Positions 55,498 to 64,000 of a stretch of DNA of 64,000 nt are shown here, one piece after another. The stretch is from Asaia prunellae JCM 25354 (GTDB taxonomy: Bacteria > Pseudomonadota > Alphaproteobacteria > Acetobacterales > Acetobacteraceae): the NCBI RefSeq assembly GCF_000613885.1, contig NZ_BAJV01000002.1:62001-126000 (forward strand), in the 5' to 3' direction. Within the stretch, counting starts at the first letter, position 1, and every line of letters starts with the position of its first letter. The notes below the pieces were generated by a model. It did no database searches, had not been told where the DNA came from, and worked only from the letters and a program-made list of their open reading frames with translations. The translations under genes were made by a program, and so were the position numbers.

Positions 55498-56926
55498 CAG
55501 TTTCAGTATATTCCGTTTTGAGGGAAGGCGCGCCACAGTCTTCTTCTGGAGCGTGCTGTTCGGGCTGACATTCTTGCGTTTTGTTCTCGCTTCATCCCTC
55601 GGTATCACACCGGATGAAGCCTATTACTGGCTCTGGTCGCAGCATCTGCAATCCGGCTATCTCGATCATCCTCCAATGATCGCGCTCTTCATACGTCTTG
55701 GCACCAGCTTATGGGGCGATAATGCTTTTGGCATTCGGTTCTGTGGCCCGCTTTCGGCTCTGGTGGGCTCAGTAGCGCTGTTCCGGGCGGGGCGCGACCT
55801 TCTGGCAAGCCGCGCTGCCGGGTATCGAGCCGCTCTTTTGCTCAACGCGACGCTCATGCTTGGGTTAGGTGCAGCCACAGCGACACCTGATACGCCGCTC
55901 GTCTTTTTTCTGGCATGGACACTCTGGGCGCTTGGACGTCTGATCTGCACGGGTTGGCCAGGCTGGTGGCTCGTCATCGGGGCTTTCTTCGGTCTGGCTT
56001 TTGACAGCAAATATACGGCGGTTCTGCCTGCTCTGGGGTGCGGATTCTGGGCGTTATCGACGCCTTCCATACGTCGTCACTGGGGCTGGATGCTTGGTGG
56101 CTGCGTGGCGGGGCTTATCATGATCGCACCCGTTCTATTCTGGAATGCTACCCATGGTTGGGCAAGCTTTGCCAAGCAGGGAGGCAGGGCAGGGGATTGG
56201 CATCCGTTACGCGCTCTGAATTTTCTCGCTGAACTGGCCGGAGGGCAGATAGGCCTTGCGACCCCACTGATTTTCGTCCTGTTCTGTACAGGTCTGATCT
56301 GGTGCCTGAAGCATTCTGGCGAGAAGAGTGTTGCACGTTTGCTCGCTTGTCTCTGCATTGTGCCAATTGCAGTATTCGTACAGCATGCTTTTGGCGGACG
56401 TGTGCAGGCCAACTGGCCTGTTGTGCTCTATCCTGCCGCGGCTCTGGCTGCTGCGGCAACGGGGCGTCGCATAGGGTTTGCCTGCGCTACCGGACTGATA
56501 GTGACCGGGCTGGTCACCTTTCAGGGCATTGCCTCGCCTTTGCCGCTTTCTGCCCATCATGACGTCATTGCCCGGCAGACAGCAGACTGGTCAGGGTTGA
56601 GAGAGCGTCTGGATAAGGCATTGCCCGAGGGACAGGCTGTGATTGCCGGAGATTATGCCCTTGCCGCTATCTTGGCCTATCATCGACCGCATCACGCCTT
56701 GTTCAGCTATGACAAGCGCTGGGTCTATCTTGGTCGTCAGTTAGATCATCCTCATCGTGCCATACTGATTTTGCGAGAAAGCGAGCAGCCCGATCTGCCT
56801 GCTTCCTGGCTCGGTCAGCCTTGGCAGCAACATCCTTGTCGCATGCTGCGGGGCTCGCCCATGATCTGCTACAAACTGATCCCGCTGTCCCTGCCAGAGG
56901 ATATACGGATGTACAGTCTTCCCTGA
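55466..56926 (+). CDS. PMT/ArnT-type membrane glycosyltransferase
   Basis: A polytopic protein of about 486 residues with the PMT_2 (GT39/GT83) signature TPDEAYYWLWSQHLQSGYLDHPPMIA in the first periplasmic loop, with the catalytic acidic residues (Asp-Glu). About ten membrane helices follow. Such enzymes move a sugar from a polyprenyl-phosphate carrier to an acceptor in the periplasm (lipid A, protein or other lipid). It follows the carrier-lipid sugar synthase and overlaps its end by about 32 bases, so these two are likely consecutive steps. The ATG at 55466 is the first; a GTG at 55451 is also open. Acceptor unknown. Confidence 0.85.
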   Translation: MQLPLHSSGADSFSIFRFEGRRATVFFWSVLFGLTFLRFVLASSLGITPDEAYYWLWSQHLQSGYLDHPPMIALFIRLGTSLWGDNAFGIRFCGPLSALVGSVALFRAGRDLLASRAAGYRAALLLNATLMLGLGAATATPDTPLVFFLAWTLWALGRLICTGWPGWWLVIGAFFGLAFDSKYTAVLPALGCGFWALSTPSIRRHWGWMLGGCVAGLIMIAPVLFWNATHGWASFAKQGGRAGDWHPLRALNFLAELAGGQIGLATPLIFVLFCTGLIWCLKHSGEKSVARLLACLCIVPIAVFVQHAFGGRVQANWPVVLYPAAALAAAATGRRIGFACATGLIVTGLVTFQGIASPLPLSAHHDVIARQTADWSGLRERLDKALPEGQAVIAGDYALAAILAYHRPHHALFSYDKRWVYLGRQLDHPHRAILILRESEQPDLPASWLGQPWQQHPCRMLRGSPMICYKLIPLSLPEDIRMYSLP

Positions 56927-57025
56927 GACATCCTGACGCCAGGGTAATCGTTTTCTGTACAGAACATCTGTTCCCCTCATCCGGAGGCTGCTCTAGGCTT
57001 TCTCCTATTTCATAGGAGTAGAGCC

Positions 57026-59154
57026 GTGAGACACATTCTGTTGGCGATGACATCGCTTGCCTGGACCGCTCTGGCCGGGGCAATGGTACTTCCGGCCAGA
57101 GCCACTCCTGTCGATGTGACACCGTCCCGTACAGTGCTGGAACAGGTTGAGGGGAAGGAGGCTCTGGACTGGGTCAAGGCGCAAAACAACCGTACTGCTG
57201 CGCTTCTGCAGGCGGATCCGCGCTATCAGTCTTTCTACAGGTCTGTCCTGTCAGTGGAGCAGGCATCGGGGCGTTTGCCTCTGCCGGATCAATCTGGTGG
57301 CAAGGTCTGGAATTTCTGGCAGGACGCAGCTCATTCAAAAGGTATCTGGCGTGCGACAACGCGTGCGTCCTTTGAGACTGCCGACCCTGACTGGGTAAAC
57401 GAACTCGATATTGATTCGCTGTCAAAACAGGAGGGGCGCGATTGGGTGTTTCAGGGGGCTGACTGCCTGGCGCCGGATGCCCGACACTGTCTGGTCATTC
57501 TCTCTCTTTCCGGCGAAGACGCCTCGTTTTATCGTGAATTCGACACGGTCGATAAAAAATTCATACCGGGTGGCTTCGAGTTGCCGCATTCGAAACAGCG
57601 GGCAGCCTGGCTCGATCGTGATACACTGCTCGTGTCCCGTGACTGGGGCCCTGATACGATGACACGTTCCGGTTATCCGTTCAGTGTCCGGGTCGTAAAG
57701 CGTGGTGAGCCGCTTGCTGCTGCGAAGGAGATCTACCGCGGCACGCCGGATGACATGATTGTCGAGCCGCAAGTGCTGCATGACAGTCAGGGCGGACAGA
57801 TTGCGATCATCCAGCGTAATCTTGATTTTTTTCGCAGTGAGTATCGTGTCTATGACCCTGTCACACAAAACCTGCATCTTCTGAACTTGCCGCAGAAAAT
57901 GCGGATCGAGGCTATTACGCCGGAAAGCTTGTCATCAGGCTTGACCAGGACTGGAAACAGGGCCGTCTCTACCGTCAGGGCAGCATACTGGCAGTTGATC
58001 CTGTCTCTGCAAAAATGCAGCCCGATCTGCTTTTTGCCCCTGACAGGCATGAGACCACGGCTGACATCGGTGTTACCTCCCGAGGAGTTATCGCTGTTAT
58101 TTATCGCGATGTGCAGCCGTCCATACGCGTTTATCATGCGGTTGAGGGCAAGACTCAGTGGCATGAAACCACGATTTCCCTGCCATCGAACGTTTCTGCA
58201 TCACTGCAATCTTCTGACCCCTCTGAATCATGGGCCACAGTAAAGATTGAAGGCTATATCGAGCCACCACAGCTCTGGACGCTGGATGTTACGGCCGGAA
58301 GAATCAGAAAAACGAAGGAAACTCCTGCGCTTTTCGATGCGAAAGGACTTGTGACCGAGGAATACTGGGTAAAGTCCAGCGATGGGGTGTCAGTGCCCTA
58401 TTTTGTTGTGCATCGTCGTGACTGGAAGCTGAACAGCCATAATCCGGTGTTGTTCACGGCTTATGGCGGATTCGATCTGTCTTACCTGCCGACCTATTAT
58501 GCCGATATTGGCAAGACCTGGCTTGAGCGTGGCGGCGTCTATGTGGTCGGTAACATTCGTGGTGGTGGCGAGTTCGGTCCTGCCTGGCATGAAGCCGGGA
58601 TGAAGTCGGGCCGTCAGCACGCCTATGACGATTTTGCAGCGATAGGCCGCGATCTTGGCAGGCGGGGTATTGCCGATCGCAATCATCTGGGTATCCGGGG
58701 GCGATCGAATGGCGGCTTGCTGATGGGCGTGGAATTCACACAACATCCCGAACTCTGGAAGGCAGTGATCATCGGCGTGCCGTTGCTCGACATGGAACAT
58801 TTCGAAAGCATGGCCGCAGGAGCGTCATGGGCAGCGGAATATGGTCATATGGCTGATCCGGCCGAGCGTGACTTCCTTCAGAGGATTTCACCTTTGCAGC
58901 AGCTGAAGAAAGACGTGGCCTATCCGGTGCCGTTTATTTTTACGTCCACCAAGGATGATCGTGTCGGGCCGGTGCATGCGCGGCTTTTTGCCGCGCGACT
59001 GGCAGAATTAGGCAAGTCTTTCTATTACTATGAGGATATGGAAGGTGGTCATGCTGGCACCGTCAATGCGAAAGAAATCGCTCATGAGCGTGCGCTCGAG
59101 GCTGTTTATCTTTCCCGCAGCCTGATGGATCAGGACAACGCGATAACACCCTGA
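57026..59154 (+). CDS. Prolyl oligopeptidase-family (S9) peptidase, frame broken by one missing base
   Basis: A secreted S9 serine peptidase of about 709 residues. It begins with a GTG at 57026 (AGGAG at 8 bases) and a signal peptide ending VLPARATP. The beta-propeller half is in the first frame; the catalytic alpha/beta-hydrolase half is in the second. The triad is visible: Ser in GIRGRSNGGLLMG, Asp in STKDDRVGPVHA, His in EGGHAGTV. The frame breaks in AAAA at 57896-57899; a fifth A gives LPQKNADRGYYAGKLVIRLDQDW and leads into KMQPDLLFAPDRHE. It may degrade proline-containing peptides in the periplasm; substrate unknown. Confidence 0.9.
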
Positions 59155-59162
59155 GAAGAAGG

Positions 59163-59186
59163 AGAGGCGGGTCACCCGCCTCTTCT
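59163..59186 (+). terminator. Terminator after the S9 peptidase
   Basis: Ten-base arms AGAGGCGGGT and ACCCGCCTCT around a very short loop (59163-59183), followed by TCT. It lies 9 bases after the stop. Confidence 0.75.
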
Positions 59187-59213
59187 GGACCGGTCAAACC
59201 GGCACAGCAGGCA

Positions 59214-59241
59214 CAAAAAAACCGCCGTGAAAGCGGCGGTT
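59214..59241 (-). terminator. Terminator after rpsU
   Basis: On the minus strand arms AACCGCCG and CGGCGGTT (59219-59226, 59234-59241) with a 7-base loop precede a run of T. It lies 28 bases after the rpsU stop. Confidence 0.85.
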
Positions 59242-59268
59242 GATCTGTTTGCCGGAAGGGCAGGCTGA

Positions 59269-59472
59269 TTAGAAGCCTTCACGCTCCAGGCGCTTGCGCT
59301 CCATCTTGCGAGCGCGGCGAACCGCTTCGGCCGCTTCACGAGCGCGACGCTCGGAGGGCTTTTCAAAGTGGCGACGCAGCTTCATCTCGCGGAAAACGCC
59401 TTCGCGCTGCATCTTCTTTTTTAGCGCCTTGAGCGCCTGATCAACATTGTTGTCACGAACCAGAACCTGCAC
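59269..59472 (-). CDS. rpsU: 30S ribosomal protein S21
   Basis: The 67-residue S21 of the small subunit, [20 protein letters not shown] to [15 protein letters not shown], strongly basic. The start is a GTG at 59472 with AGGAG about 11 bases upstream, matching the family start; the longer open frame to 59592 adds non-conserved sequence. Its 3' end is followed at once by a terminator. Confidence 0.95.
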   Translation of the reverse strand: MQVLVRDNNVDQALKALKKKMQREGVFREMKLRRHFEKPSERRAREAAEAVRRARKMERKRLEREGF

Positions 59473-59693
59473 GGGTCTGCCATCTCCTGTCCGACCATGA
59501 AAACATGGTCTTGTTTGTAAATGCAATGTCAGGAACGCGATACCGATGGCAGAGCGCTCCAGAGAGGCCGCCGCCTTAGCACAGGTTTTCAAGAGGACAC
59601 AAACGGTTTGAGTAGTATCGCCCTAAATTTATTCATGTCACCATGCAGATGATGAACGCAACTTTTACGGTCGGGTAAGGACAGGGTACAGAA

Positions 59694-60224
59694 ATGGCGT
59701 TGCTGAAAATCGCGCGAATGGGGCATCCGGTACTGCTTCAGAGAGCGCAACCGGTTGAAGATGTTCATTCTTTATCCATACGGCAACTCGTTTCAGACAT
59801 GATCGAAACGATGCTTGATTCTCGTGGAGCCGGGCTTGCGGCCCCGCAGGTTCACAAATCCTTGCGTCTTTTCGTTTATCATGTGCCGGAGCCGCGTTGC
59901 GCTGCGGGAGAAGCTCCGATTCCGCCTCGGGTGCTGATCAATCCGGAAGTGACGCCAATCGGGGACGCGATTATGCAGTGCACTGAAGGGTGTCTTTCCT
60001 TGCCGCTGCTGCGCGGGGTCGTGCCACGTTATGCGATGGTCGCTTACACGGGGCTTGATCTTGACGGATCGGTCATCAGCGGTGAAGCGCGCGGGTTTCA
60101 TGCAAATGTGCTTCAGCATGAATTCGATCATCTTGATGGTATTCTTTATACGATGCGTATCCGTGATTATGCGAGTTTTGGTTATGCCGATGAGCTTTCA
60201 GCCCCGCGTGACAGTGAGGACTGA
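59694..60224 (+). CDS. def: Peptide deformylase-type protein
   Basis: A 176-residue deformylase that removes the formyl group from new proteins. Motif 1 GAGLAAPQV is at about 45-53, motif 2 EGCLS at 98-102 with the metal-binding Cys100, and motif 3 QHEFDH at 141-146 with metal-binding His142 and His146 and catalytic Glu143. All three are intact, so it should be active. Many alphaproteobacteria have more than one def gene, so this may not be the housekeeping copy. It lies 3 bases before a MarR regulator, in an operon-like group. Confidence 0.92.
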   Translation: MALLKIARMGHPVLLQRAQPVEDVHSLSIRQLVSDMIETMLDSRGAGLAAPQVHKSLRLFVYHVPEPRCAAGEAPIPPRVLINPEVTPIGDAIMQCTEGCLSLPLLRGVVPRYAMVAYTGLDLDGSVISGEARGFHANVLQHEFDHLDGILYTMRIRDYASFGYADELSAPRDSED

Positions 60225-60227
60225 GCT

Positions 60228-60710
60228 ATGTCTGGCCTTCGTACGACACGTGATGCGCCGGGGCAGGCGCATCTCTATCTTCGCGAGGAGCAGATACGCC
60301 TTGCCTATGAAGCCATGCTTCTGGCCTGGCGCGAGCTGAATGCTATCTGTGATCCTTTTCAGCGTGATAACCAGCTCGGTGCCGCGCATCATCGCGTAAT
60401 GTTTCTTGTCTCAACCCATCAGGGCCTGACCATGAGCGCATTGTTGCGCCGGCTGAATATTACCAAACAGAGTCTCAACCGCGTGCTTCAGGAGCTTGTG
60501 GCGCGTGGTCTGCTCGAGCAGCGGGCCGATGAGCGCGACAAACGTGTCAAGCGCCTGCATCTGACAGTGCAGGGTATAGCAATAGAGGAAGAGATCTTTG
60601 CTGCTCTGCGTGACCGGATGACGATCGCCTATAAGGCGGCAGGCGGGCAGGCGGTGGAAGGGTTTCGTCGTGTTCTGGCAACATTGCAGAGTGAAGGGGA
60701 TGGGGTATGA
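60228..60710 (+). CDS. MarR-family regulator (PetP-like)
   Basis: A 160-residue winged helix-turn-helix regulator: VSTHQGLTMSALLRRLNITKQSLNRVLQELVARGLLEQRADERDKRVKRLHLT is the DNA-binding half, with helices on both sides. Position just before an OmpR-type regulator (ATGA overlap) resembles petP-petR of photosynthetic alphaproteobacteria. The ligand is unknown. The frame is intact. Confidence 0.9.
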   Translation: MSGLRTTRDAPGQAHLYLREEQIRLAYEAMLLAWRELNAICDPFQRDNQLGAAHHRVMFLVSTHQGLTMSALLRRLNITKQSLNRVLQELVARGLLEQRADERDKRVKRLHLTVQGIAIEEEIFAALRDRMTIAYKAAGGQAVEGFRRVLATLQSEGDGV

Positions 60711-61396
60711 AGGAATCGCATGTTCTCGTAGTCGATGACGATGCCCGTCTGCTCCGTCTGCTACAGCGTTTTCTGTCGGAGAACGGCTTTCGCGTCACGA
60801 TTGCAATGGACGCCGAAGCTGCCCGGAAAATCCTGGCTGTTACCCAGCCTGATGCCATGGTCGCTGACATTACCATGCCGGGTGAGGATGGCCTCAGTCT
60901 GACACGCTCGCTGAGAGAAGGCGGACAGAATTTCCCCATCATTCTTTTGACAGCCAGAGGGGAGCCGGCCGACAGGATTATCGGTCTGGAATCCGGGGCT
61001 GATGATTATCTGGGCAAGCCATTCGAACCTAGAGAACTACTGTTACGCCTGCAGGCTCATCTGCGGCGTCATGTTCCACGACCGAGCAGTGCACCGCGAC
61101 TGTTGCGGATGGGCAAGCTTGAATTTGATACGGGGCGCAATCTCCTGAGCGGTCCTGAGGGCATTGTGCATCTTACTAGTGGCGAGGCGGCATTGCTCAC
61201 GGTCCTGACGCGTAGCCCCGGAGAGATCCTGTCCCGGGAGGCTATTGCCGAGGCTTTGGGGATGGACGAGATCGGTGAACGTGCGGTCGACGTGCAGGTC
61301 ACCCGTTTGCGTCGGCGCATTGAACCTGATCAGAAGGAACCGCGATTTCTTCAGACGGTCAGAGGCAAGGGCTACGTGCTGAAACCTGGCAGCTGA
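60707..61396 (+). CDS. OmpR/PetR-type response regulator
   Basis: A 229-residue two-component regulator. The receiver domain has the acidic pair Asp10-Asp12 region (LVVDDDARL), the phospho-acceptor Asp54 (MVADITMPGEDG) and Lys near 105 (GADDYLGKPF). The C-terminal OmpR-type winged helix is DVQVTRLRRRIEPDQKEPRFLQTVRGKGYVL. It overlaps the MarR gene by four bases and is 10 bases before the kinase gene. Targets unknown. Confidence 0.93.
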   Translation: MKESHVLVVDDDARLLRLLQRFLSENGFRVTIAMDAEAARKILAVTQPDAMVADITMPGEDGLSLTRSLREGGQNFPIILLTARGEPADRIIGLESGADDYLGKPFEPRELLLRLQAHLRRHVPRPSSAPRLLRMGKLEFDTGRNLLSGPEGIVHLTSGEAALLTVLTRSPGEILSREAIAEALGMDEIGERAVDVQVTRLRRRIEPDQKEPRFLQTVRGKGYVLKPGS

Positions 61397-61406
61397 GGCG
61401 CCGCTC

Positions 61407-62753
61407 ATGCAGATTGCCCGTTTTATGGAACGCCTTGTCAGGCGCCTTCTGCCGCGTTCCTTTCAGGGGCGATCGCTGCTTATCGTGCTCATGCCCCTTC
61501 TGATCACCCAGATCGTGGCGCTTCAGCTTTTTTACGGCAATTATCTCAAGGTCGTGTCACGGCGCCTTGCCGATAGTGTGGTGTCCGATCTCGCTTTTAT
61601 TGTGGATTCTGTCGAGCATATGCCTGGCCAGCGTGACTGGCTGATCACCCAGGCGCGCTGGCGTACGCAGCTTGAAATCGATTTTCATCCAGGCGAGAGA
61701 CTCACAACCGAGAGCGCACCATTTGTGTTGGGTCCGATGGATGAGGATCTGACAAAGGCAGTACTGCGCGTGTTCGATGCCCCATGCCACATTGACTGGA
61801 AGGCCACCAGGCAGAGTGTCAGGCTTGAAATTGCCCTTCATGACGGCGTCCTGGATGTTTATATTCCGCGTAAACGTCTTGATGTGGGCCCGATCTGGCT
61901 GTTTGTTGCCTGGGAGGTGGGGAGTGCGATCCTACTCTTCATCATTGCCGGTCTTTTTGTCGGTCAGCAGGTGCGGGCTGTGCGCCGTCTGGCAAAGGCA
62001 GCCGAAAATTTCGGGCTGGGGCGCGATGACGGGCCGATCCAGCCTCAGGGTGCGCGTGAGATACGCAAGGCCGCTCTGGCATTCAATCGCATGCAGGCGC
62101 GCGTCAATCGCTTCGTTACCCAGAGAACAGCTGTGTTGGCGGGTGTCTCGCATGATCTGCGCACGCCGCTCACCCGATTGCGTCTGACCCTTGCCATGAT
62201 GCCGGTTGAGGGCAGTGTTGAGGCGCAGGAGCTGCGCCCTGATATCGAGGATATGATCGCGGATATTACAGAGATGGAGCGCCTGATAGGCAGTTATCTC
62301 TCTTTTGCCCGCGGAGAAGGGGAAGAAGACCCGGTTCCCACCGATCTTCTCGCGCTTGTACGCGATGTGGCAGCAGATACGACCCGCTCGGGTGGAGAAG
62401 TGCTGGCTATACACGCTGAACAGAGCCTTGTGGTGCCGGTACGGCCAGACGCCATGCGTCGTGTGCTGATCAATCTGGCGGAGAATGCCCGTCGTCATGG
62501 CGGGCGTATGAGTTTCTCATTACGCAGGGCCGGGCGTTCCATCGAGATTATACTCGACGATGACGGGCCGGGCATCGCGCAGTCACGACGTAAAGATGTA
62601 TTCCGTGCCTTCAGCAGTACATCAGGTCCTGACGGCGGAACCGGTCTCGGTCTGACGATTGCCCGTGATATCGTGGCAGCCCATGGTGGCAGTGTGACAC
62701 TTCACAACAGCCCTCTTGGCGGATTGCGGGTTATGCTCAAGCTGCCACGCTGA
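61407..62753 (+). CDS. EnvZ-type sensor histidine kinase
   Basis: A 448-residue inner-membrane kinase. Two membrane helices (about 23-48 and 165-185) bound a periplasmic domain of about 115 residues. HAMP (about 186-240) and the phosphorylated His249 (GVSHDLRTPLTRLRL) follow. The ATPase motifs are N (LINLAENARRHGG), G1 (DDDGPGIA) and G2 (GGTGLGLTIA). It is the kinase partner of the regulator upstream. The signal is unknown. Frame intact. Confidence 0.94.
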   Translation: MQIARFMERLVRRLLPRSFQGRSLLIVLMPLLITQIVALQLFYGNYLKVVSRRLADSVVSDLAFIVDSVEHMPGQRDWLITQARWRTQLEIDFHPGERLTTESAPFVLGPMDEDLTKAVLRVFDAPCHIDWKATRQSVRLEIALHDGVLDVYIPRKRLDVGPIWLFVAWEVGSAILLFIIAGLFVGQQVRAVRRLAKAAENFGLGRDDGPIQPQGAREIRKAALAFNRMQARVNRFVTQRTAVLAGVSHDLRTPLTRLRLTLAMMPVEGSVEAQELRPDIEDMIADITEMERLIGSYLSFARGEGEEDPVPTDLLALVRDVAADTTRSGGEVLAIHAEQSLVVPVRPDAMRRVLINLAENARRHGGRMSFSLRRAGRSIEIILDDDGPGIAQSRRKDVFRAFSSTSGPDGGTGLGLTIARDIVAAHGGSVTLHNSPLGGLRVMLKLPR

Positions 62754-62790
62754 GGCGTGTGATCCGGTAAGGGGCTGGTCCATCAGGGGA

Positions 62791-62830
62791 ACAAAAAAAG
62801 ACCCGACGAGGCAGTAGGCCCAGCCGGGTG
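62791..62830 (-). terminator. Probable terminator after bamE
   Basis: On the minus strand ACCCG...CGGGT (62825-62829 and 62801-62805), with an inner GGC/GCC pairing, precedes CTTTTTTT. It lies about 50 bases after the bamE stop. The stem is short, the T run strong. Confidence 0.55.
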
Positions 62831-62882
62831 AGATATGGTCGACGCGCCGCCCATGGTATGACGGCCACAACGTATGAGCAGG

Positions 62883-63455
62883 TTATGGAACCGAGTTGCC
62901 GGTACCGCCATGGCCGGTTCCAACGCCGGCACCCAGAGGACCCTGTGTGCCGCCAAAAGTACTGCCCATATTGCTCATGGGGTTGTAACGGCCGACATTG
63001 CCCAGCAGCTGCTGGAGTACATTGATCTTGGTGCCCGGTGTTGGTGTTGTTTCACCAACCATGCCGACATTGTAGCCATTCTTGCGATGGAGTGTATCCA
63101 TGCGACGCAGGACGCCACCATTGTCGAAGGCCAGAACAAGCACATTCTGTTTTGTAATACGCGGGAAGCCCAGTGGCTGAGGAACAGTTACCATGGATAT
63201 ATAGATCCAGGTGTTGTCATCGAAAGTGGCGTGAGCTGTCGGTGAGCCGAGAATATCAGTCACGTCATTACGTGTGCTGGTTCCCGGCATAAGCTGGGAA
63301 TAATCGTCTTTTTCGATCAGGGAGCCGCGATTTTGCGGAATGGGACCGAAGACGGAGCAGCCAGCGAGCGCAAGAGGGGCGATGCAAAGCAGGGCGCGCG
63401 CAAAACCCGCATGCGCTTTAAGCCGCGGGGAGGTCTTCTTGGAGGCGCTCTTCAT
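62883..63455 (-). CDS. bamE: BamE/OmlA-type outer-membrane lipoprotein
   Basis: A 190-residue lipoprotein of the BamE/SmpA/OmlA family, part of the machine that assembles outer-membrane barrels. A lipobox ALAGC with Cys33 ends the signal. The OmlA core is LMPGTSTRNDVTDILGSPTAHATFDDNTWIYIS and ITKQNVLVLAFDNGGVLRRM. The C-terminal 60 residues are Gly/Asn-rich (STFGGTQGPLGAGVGTGHGG), probably disordered and not typical of the family. It is divergent from the YceD-like gene. Confidence 0.85.
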   Translation of the reverse strand: MKSASKKTSPRLKAHAGFARALLCIAPLALAGCSVFGPIPQNRGSLIEKDDYSQLMPGTSTRNDVTDILGSPTAHATFDDNTWIYISMVTVPQPLGFPRITKQNVLVLAFDNGGVLRRMDTLHRKNGYNVGMVGETTPTPGTKINVLQQLLGNVGRYNPMSNMGSTFGGTQGPLGAGVGTGHGGTGNSVP

Positions 63456-63641
63456 GGCGGGTTATGTCGTCCTGCACTGATCGAAAAAAGGTCGAGAGAT
63501 CGTCCGGCAATGACGGAAACAGGATTTTGACGCCATGGCAAGATGATCAAGCTCTTCTATATTGCGGAGAGCGACGGTAAGGCAATTCGGAAAAGAAGCC
63601 CCGTCTGCGGGTTTTTTACAGCCAGTGTCAGGAAAGCAGTC

Positions 63642-64000
63642 ATGAACGACGCTCAGGAATTCTCCCGATCACATGCTCCACAGCCGGAATTCTCGCGCCG
63701 CCTGATGCTCAACCGCATCGGTCATGAAGGGCTTTCGGAGACGGTCAAGGCCAATCAGGACGAACGCAAGGCGCTTGCCCGGCGTCTGGGGATTCTCGAT
63801 CTTCATGAATTGTCCTGCCGTTTCAGGATATTCCCTGAAGCATCCGATCATTTTGTGCTCGAGGGCATCCTGACCGCCCGTGTCGTGCTTGAATGTGTAA
63901 TCACGAGTGAGACTTTCGAGGATGTCCTGAACGAATCCTTCGCAGTACGCCTGGTTCCGGCTCGCCGTTTCTCCGAGGAGAATGCTTCTGATCTCGATGC
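63642..64000 (+). CDS. yceD: YceD/DUF177-family protein, 5' part (cut by window edge)
   Basis: An open frame from the ATG at 63642 (AGGAAAG upstream) gives about 119 residues, MNDAQEFSRSHAPQPEFSRRL to SEENASDLD, running off the edge. VLEGILTARVVLECVITSETFEDVLNESFAVRLVP fits the DUF177 (YceD) family, usually found before rpmF and linked to 23S rRNA or plsX/rpmF expression. The CxxC-like end is not in the window. Its role is not defined from this part. Confidence 0.7.
   Translation, partial: MNDAQEFSRSHAPQPEFSRRLMLNRIGHEGLSETVKANQDERKALARRLGILDLHELSCRFRIFPEASDHFVLEGILTARVVLECVITSETFEDVLNESFAVRLVPARRFSEENASDLD

Overview
This window is chromosomal DNA from an alphaproteobacterium. It is most probably an acetic acid bacterium (Acetobacteraceae); the genus cannot be fixed from sequence alone. 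The case rests on the protein character, the gene order (a complete dcw cluster followed by lpxC-bamD-recN-ligA; sppA-ihfB; def next to a PetP/PetR-type regulator pair; bamE divergent from a YceD/DUF177 gene), a GapR/DUF2312 protein, a Ros/MucR regulator, and a FecI/FecR/TonB-receptor locus. I see no phage, insertion sequence, CRISPR array or plasmid functions.

Layout. 1-221: start of a FUSC-family membrane protein, cut by the left edge. 331-27184 (all minus strand): the division and wall cluster, transcribed mraZ-rsmH-ftsL-ftsI-murE-murF-mraY-murD-ftsW-murG-murC-murB-ddl-ftsQ-ftsA-ftsZ, then lpxC, bamD, recN, ligA and a CorC/HlyC-type CBS protein. Many stop and start codons overlap (ATGA), so the cluster reads as one translationally coupled unit. 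An array of GGGA repeats about one helical turn apart lies upstream of mraZ. 27667-28059: RNase P RNA (minus). 28169-33766: secreted GH36 alpha-galactosidase, a divergent esterase, a small membrane protein and zwf. 33998-40563: gapR, then a FecI-FecR-TonB receptor-histidine acid phosphatase block and a membrane-anchored hypothetical. 40573-43409 (minus): rplU-rpmA-obgE-proB. 43676-45314: tRNA-Ser(CGA), phnA/yjdM and a lipoprotein hydrolase. 45334-48824 (minus): FUSC transporter plus guanine deaminase. 48825-49726: a long AT-rich stretch without a gene, then mucR, sppA and ihfB. 51677-53699 (minus): LysR regulator and trxB. 53853-56926: Lrp-type regulator coupled to a GT2-GtrA protein and a PMT-type glycosyltransferase. 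57026-62753: S9 peptidase, (minus) rpsU, def, MarR, response regulator and histidine kinase. 62883-64000: bamE (minus) and the start of a YceD/DUF177 gene.

The most striking oddity is technical. At least fourteen genes (bamD, ftsZ, ftsQ probably, murG, murD twice, mraY, murF, an esterase, proB twice, phnA, sppA, trxB, the GT2-GtrA gene, the S9 peptidase) are each broken by a tiny indel, nearly always equivalent to one missing base, while both halves read as perfectly conserved protein. Several are essential, so I interpret these as uncorrected sequencing or assembly indels, not pseudogenes, and give whole-gene coordinates with the site of each break.

The best biological leads are the FecI/FecR-controlled TonB receptor with an adjacent phytase-like histidine acid phosphatase, the putative MraZ operator array, unusual extensions on FtsL, FtsI and FtsA, and the Lrp-coupled envelope glycosylation genes. 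I did not find a convincing wholly new system.
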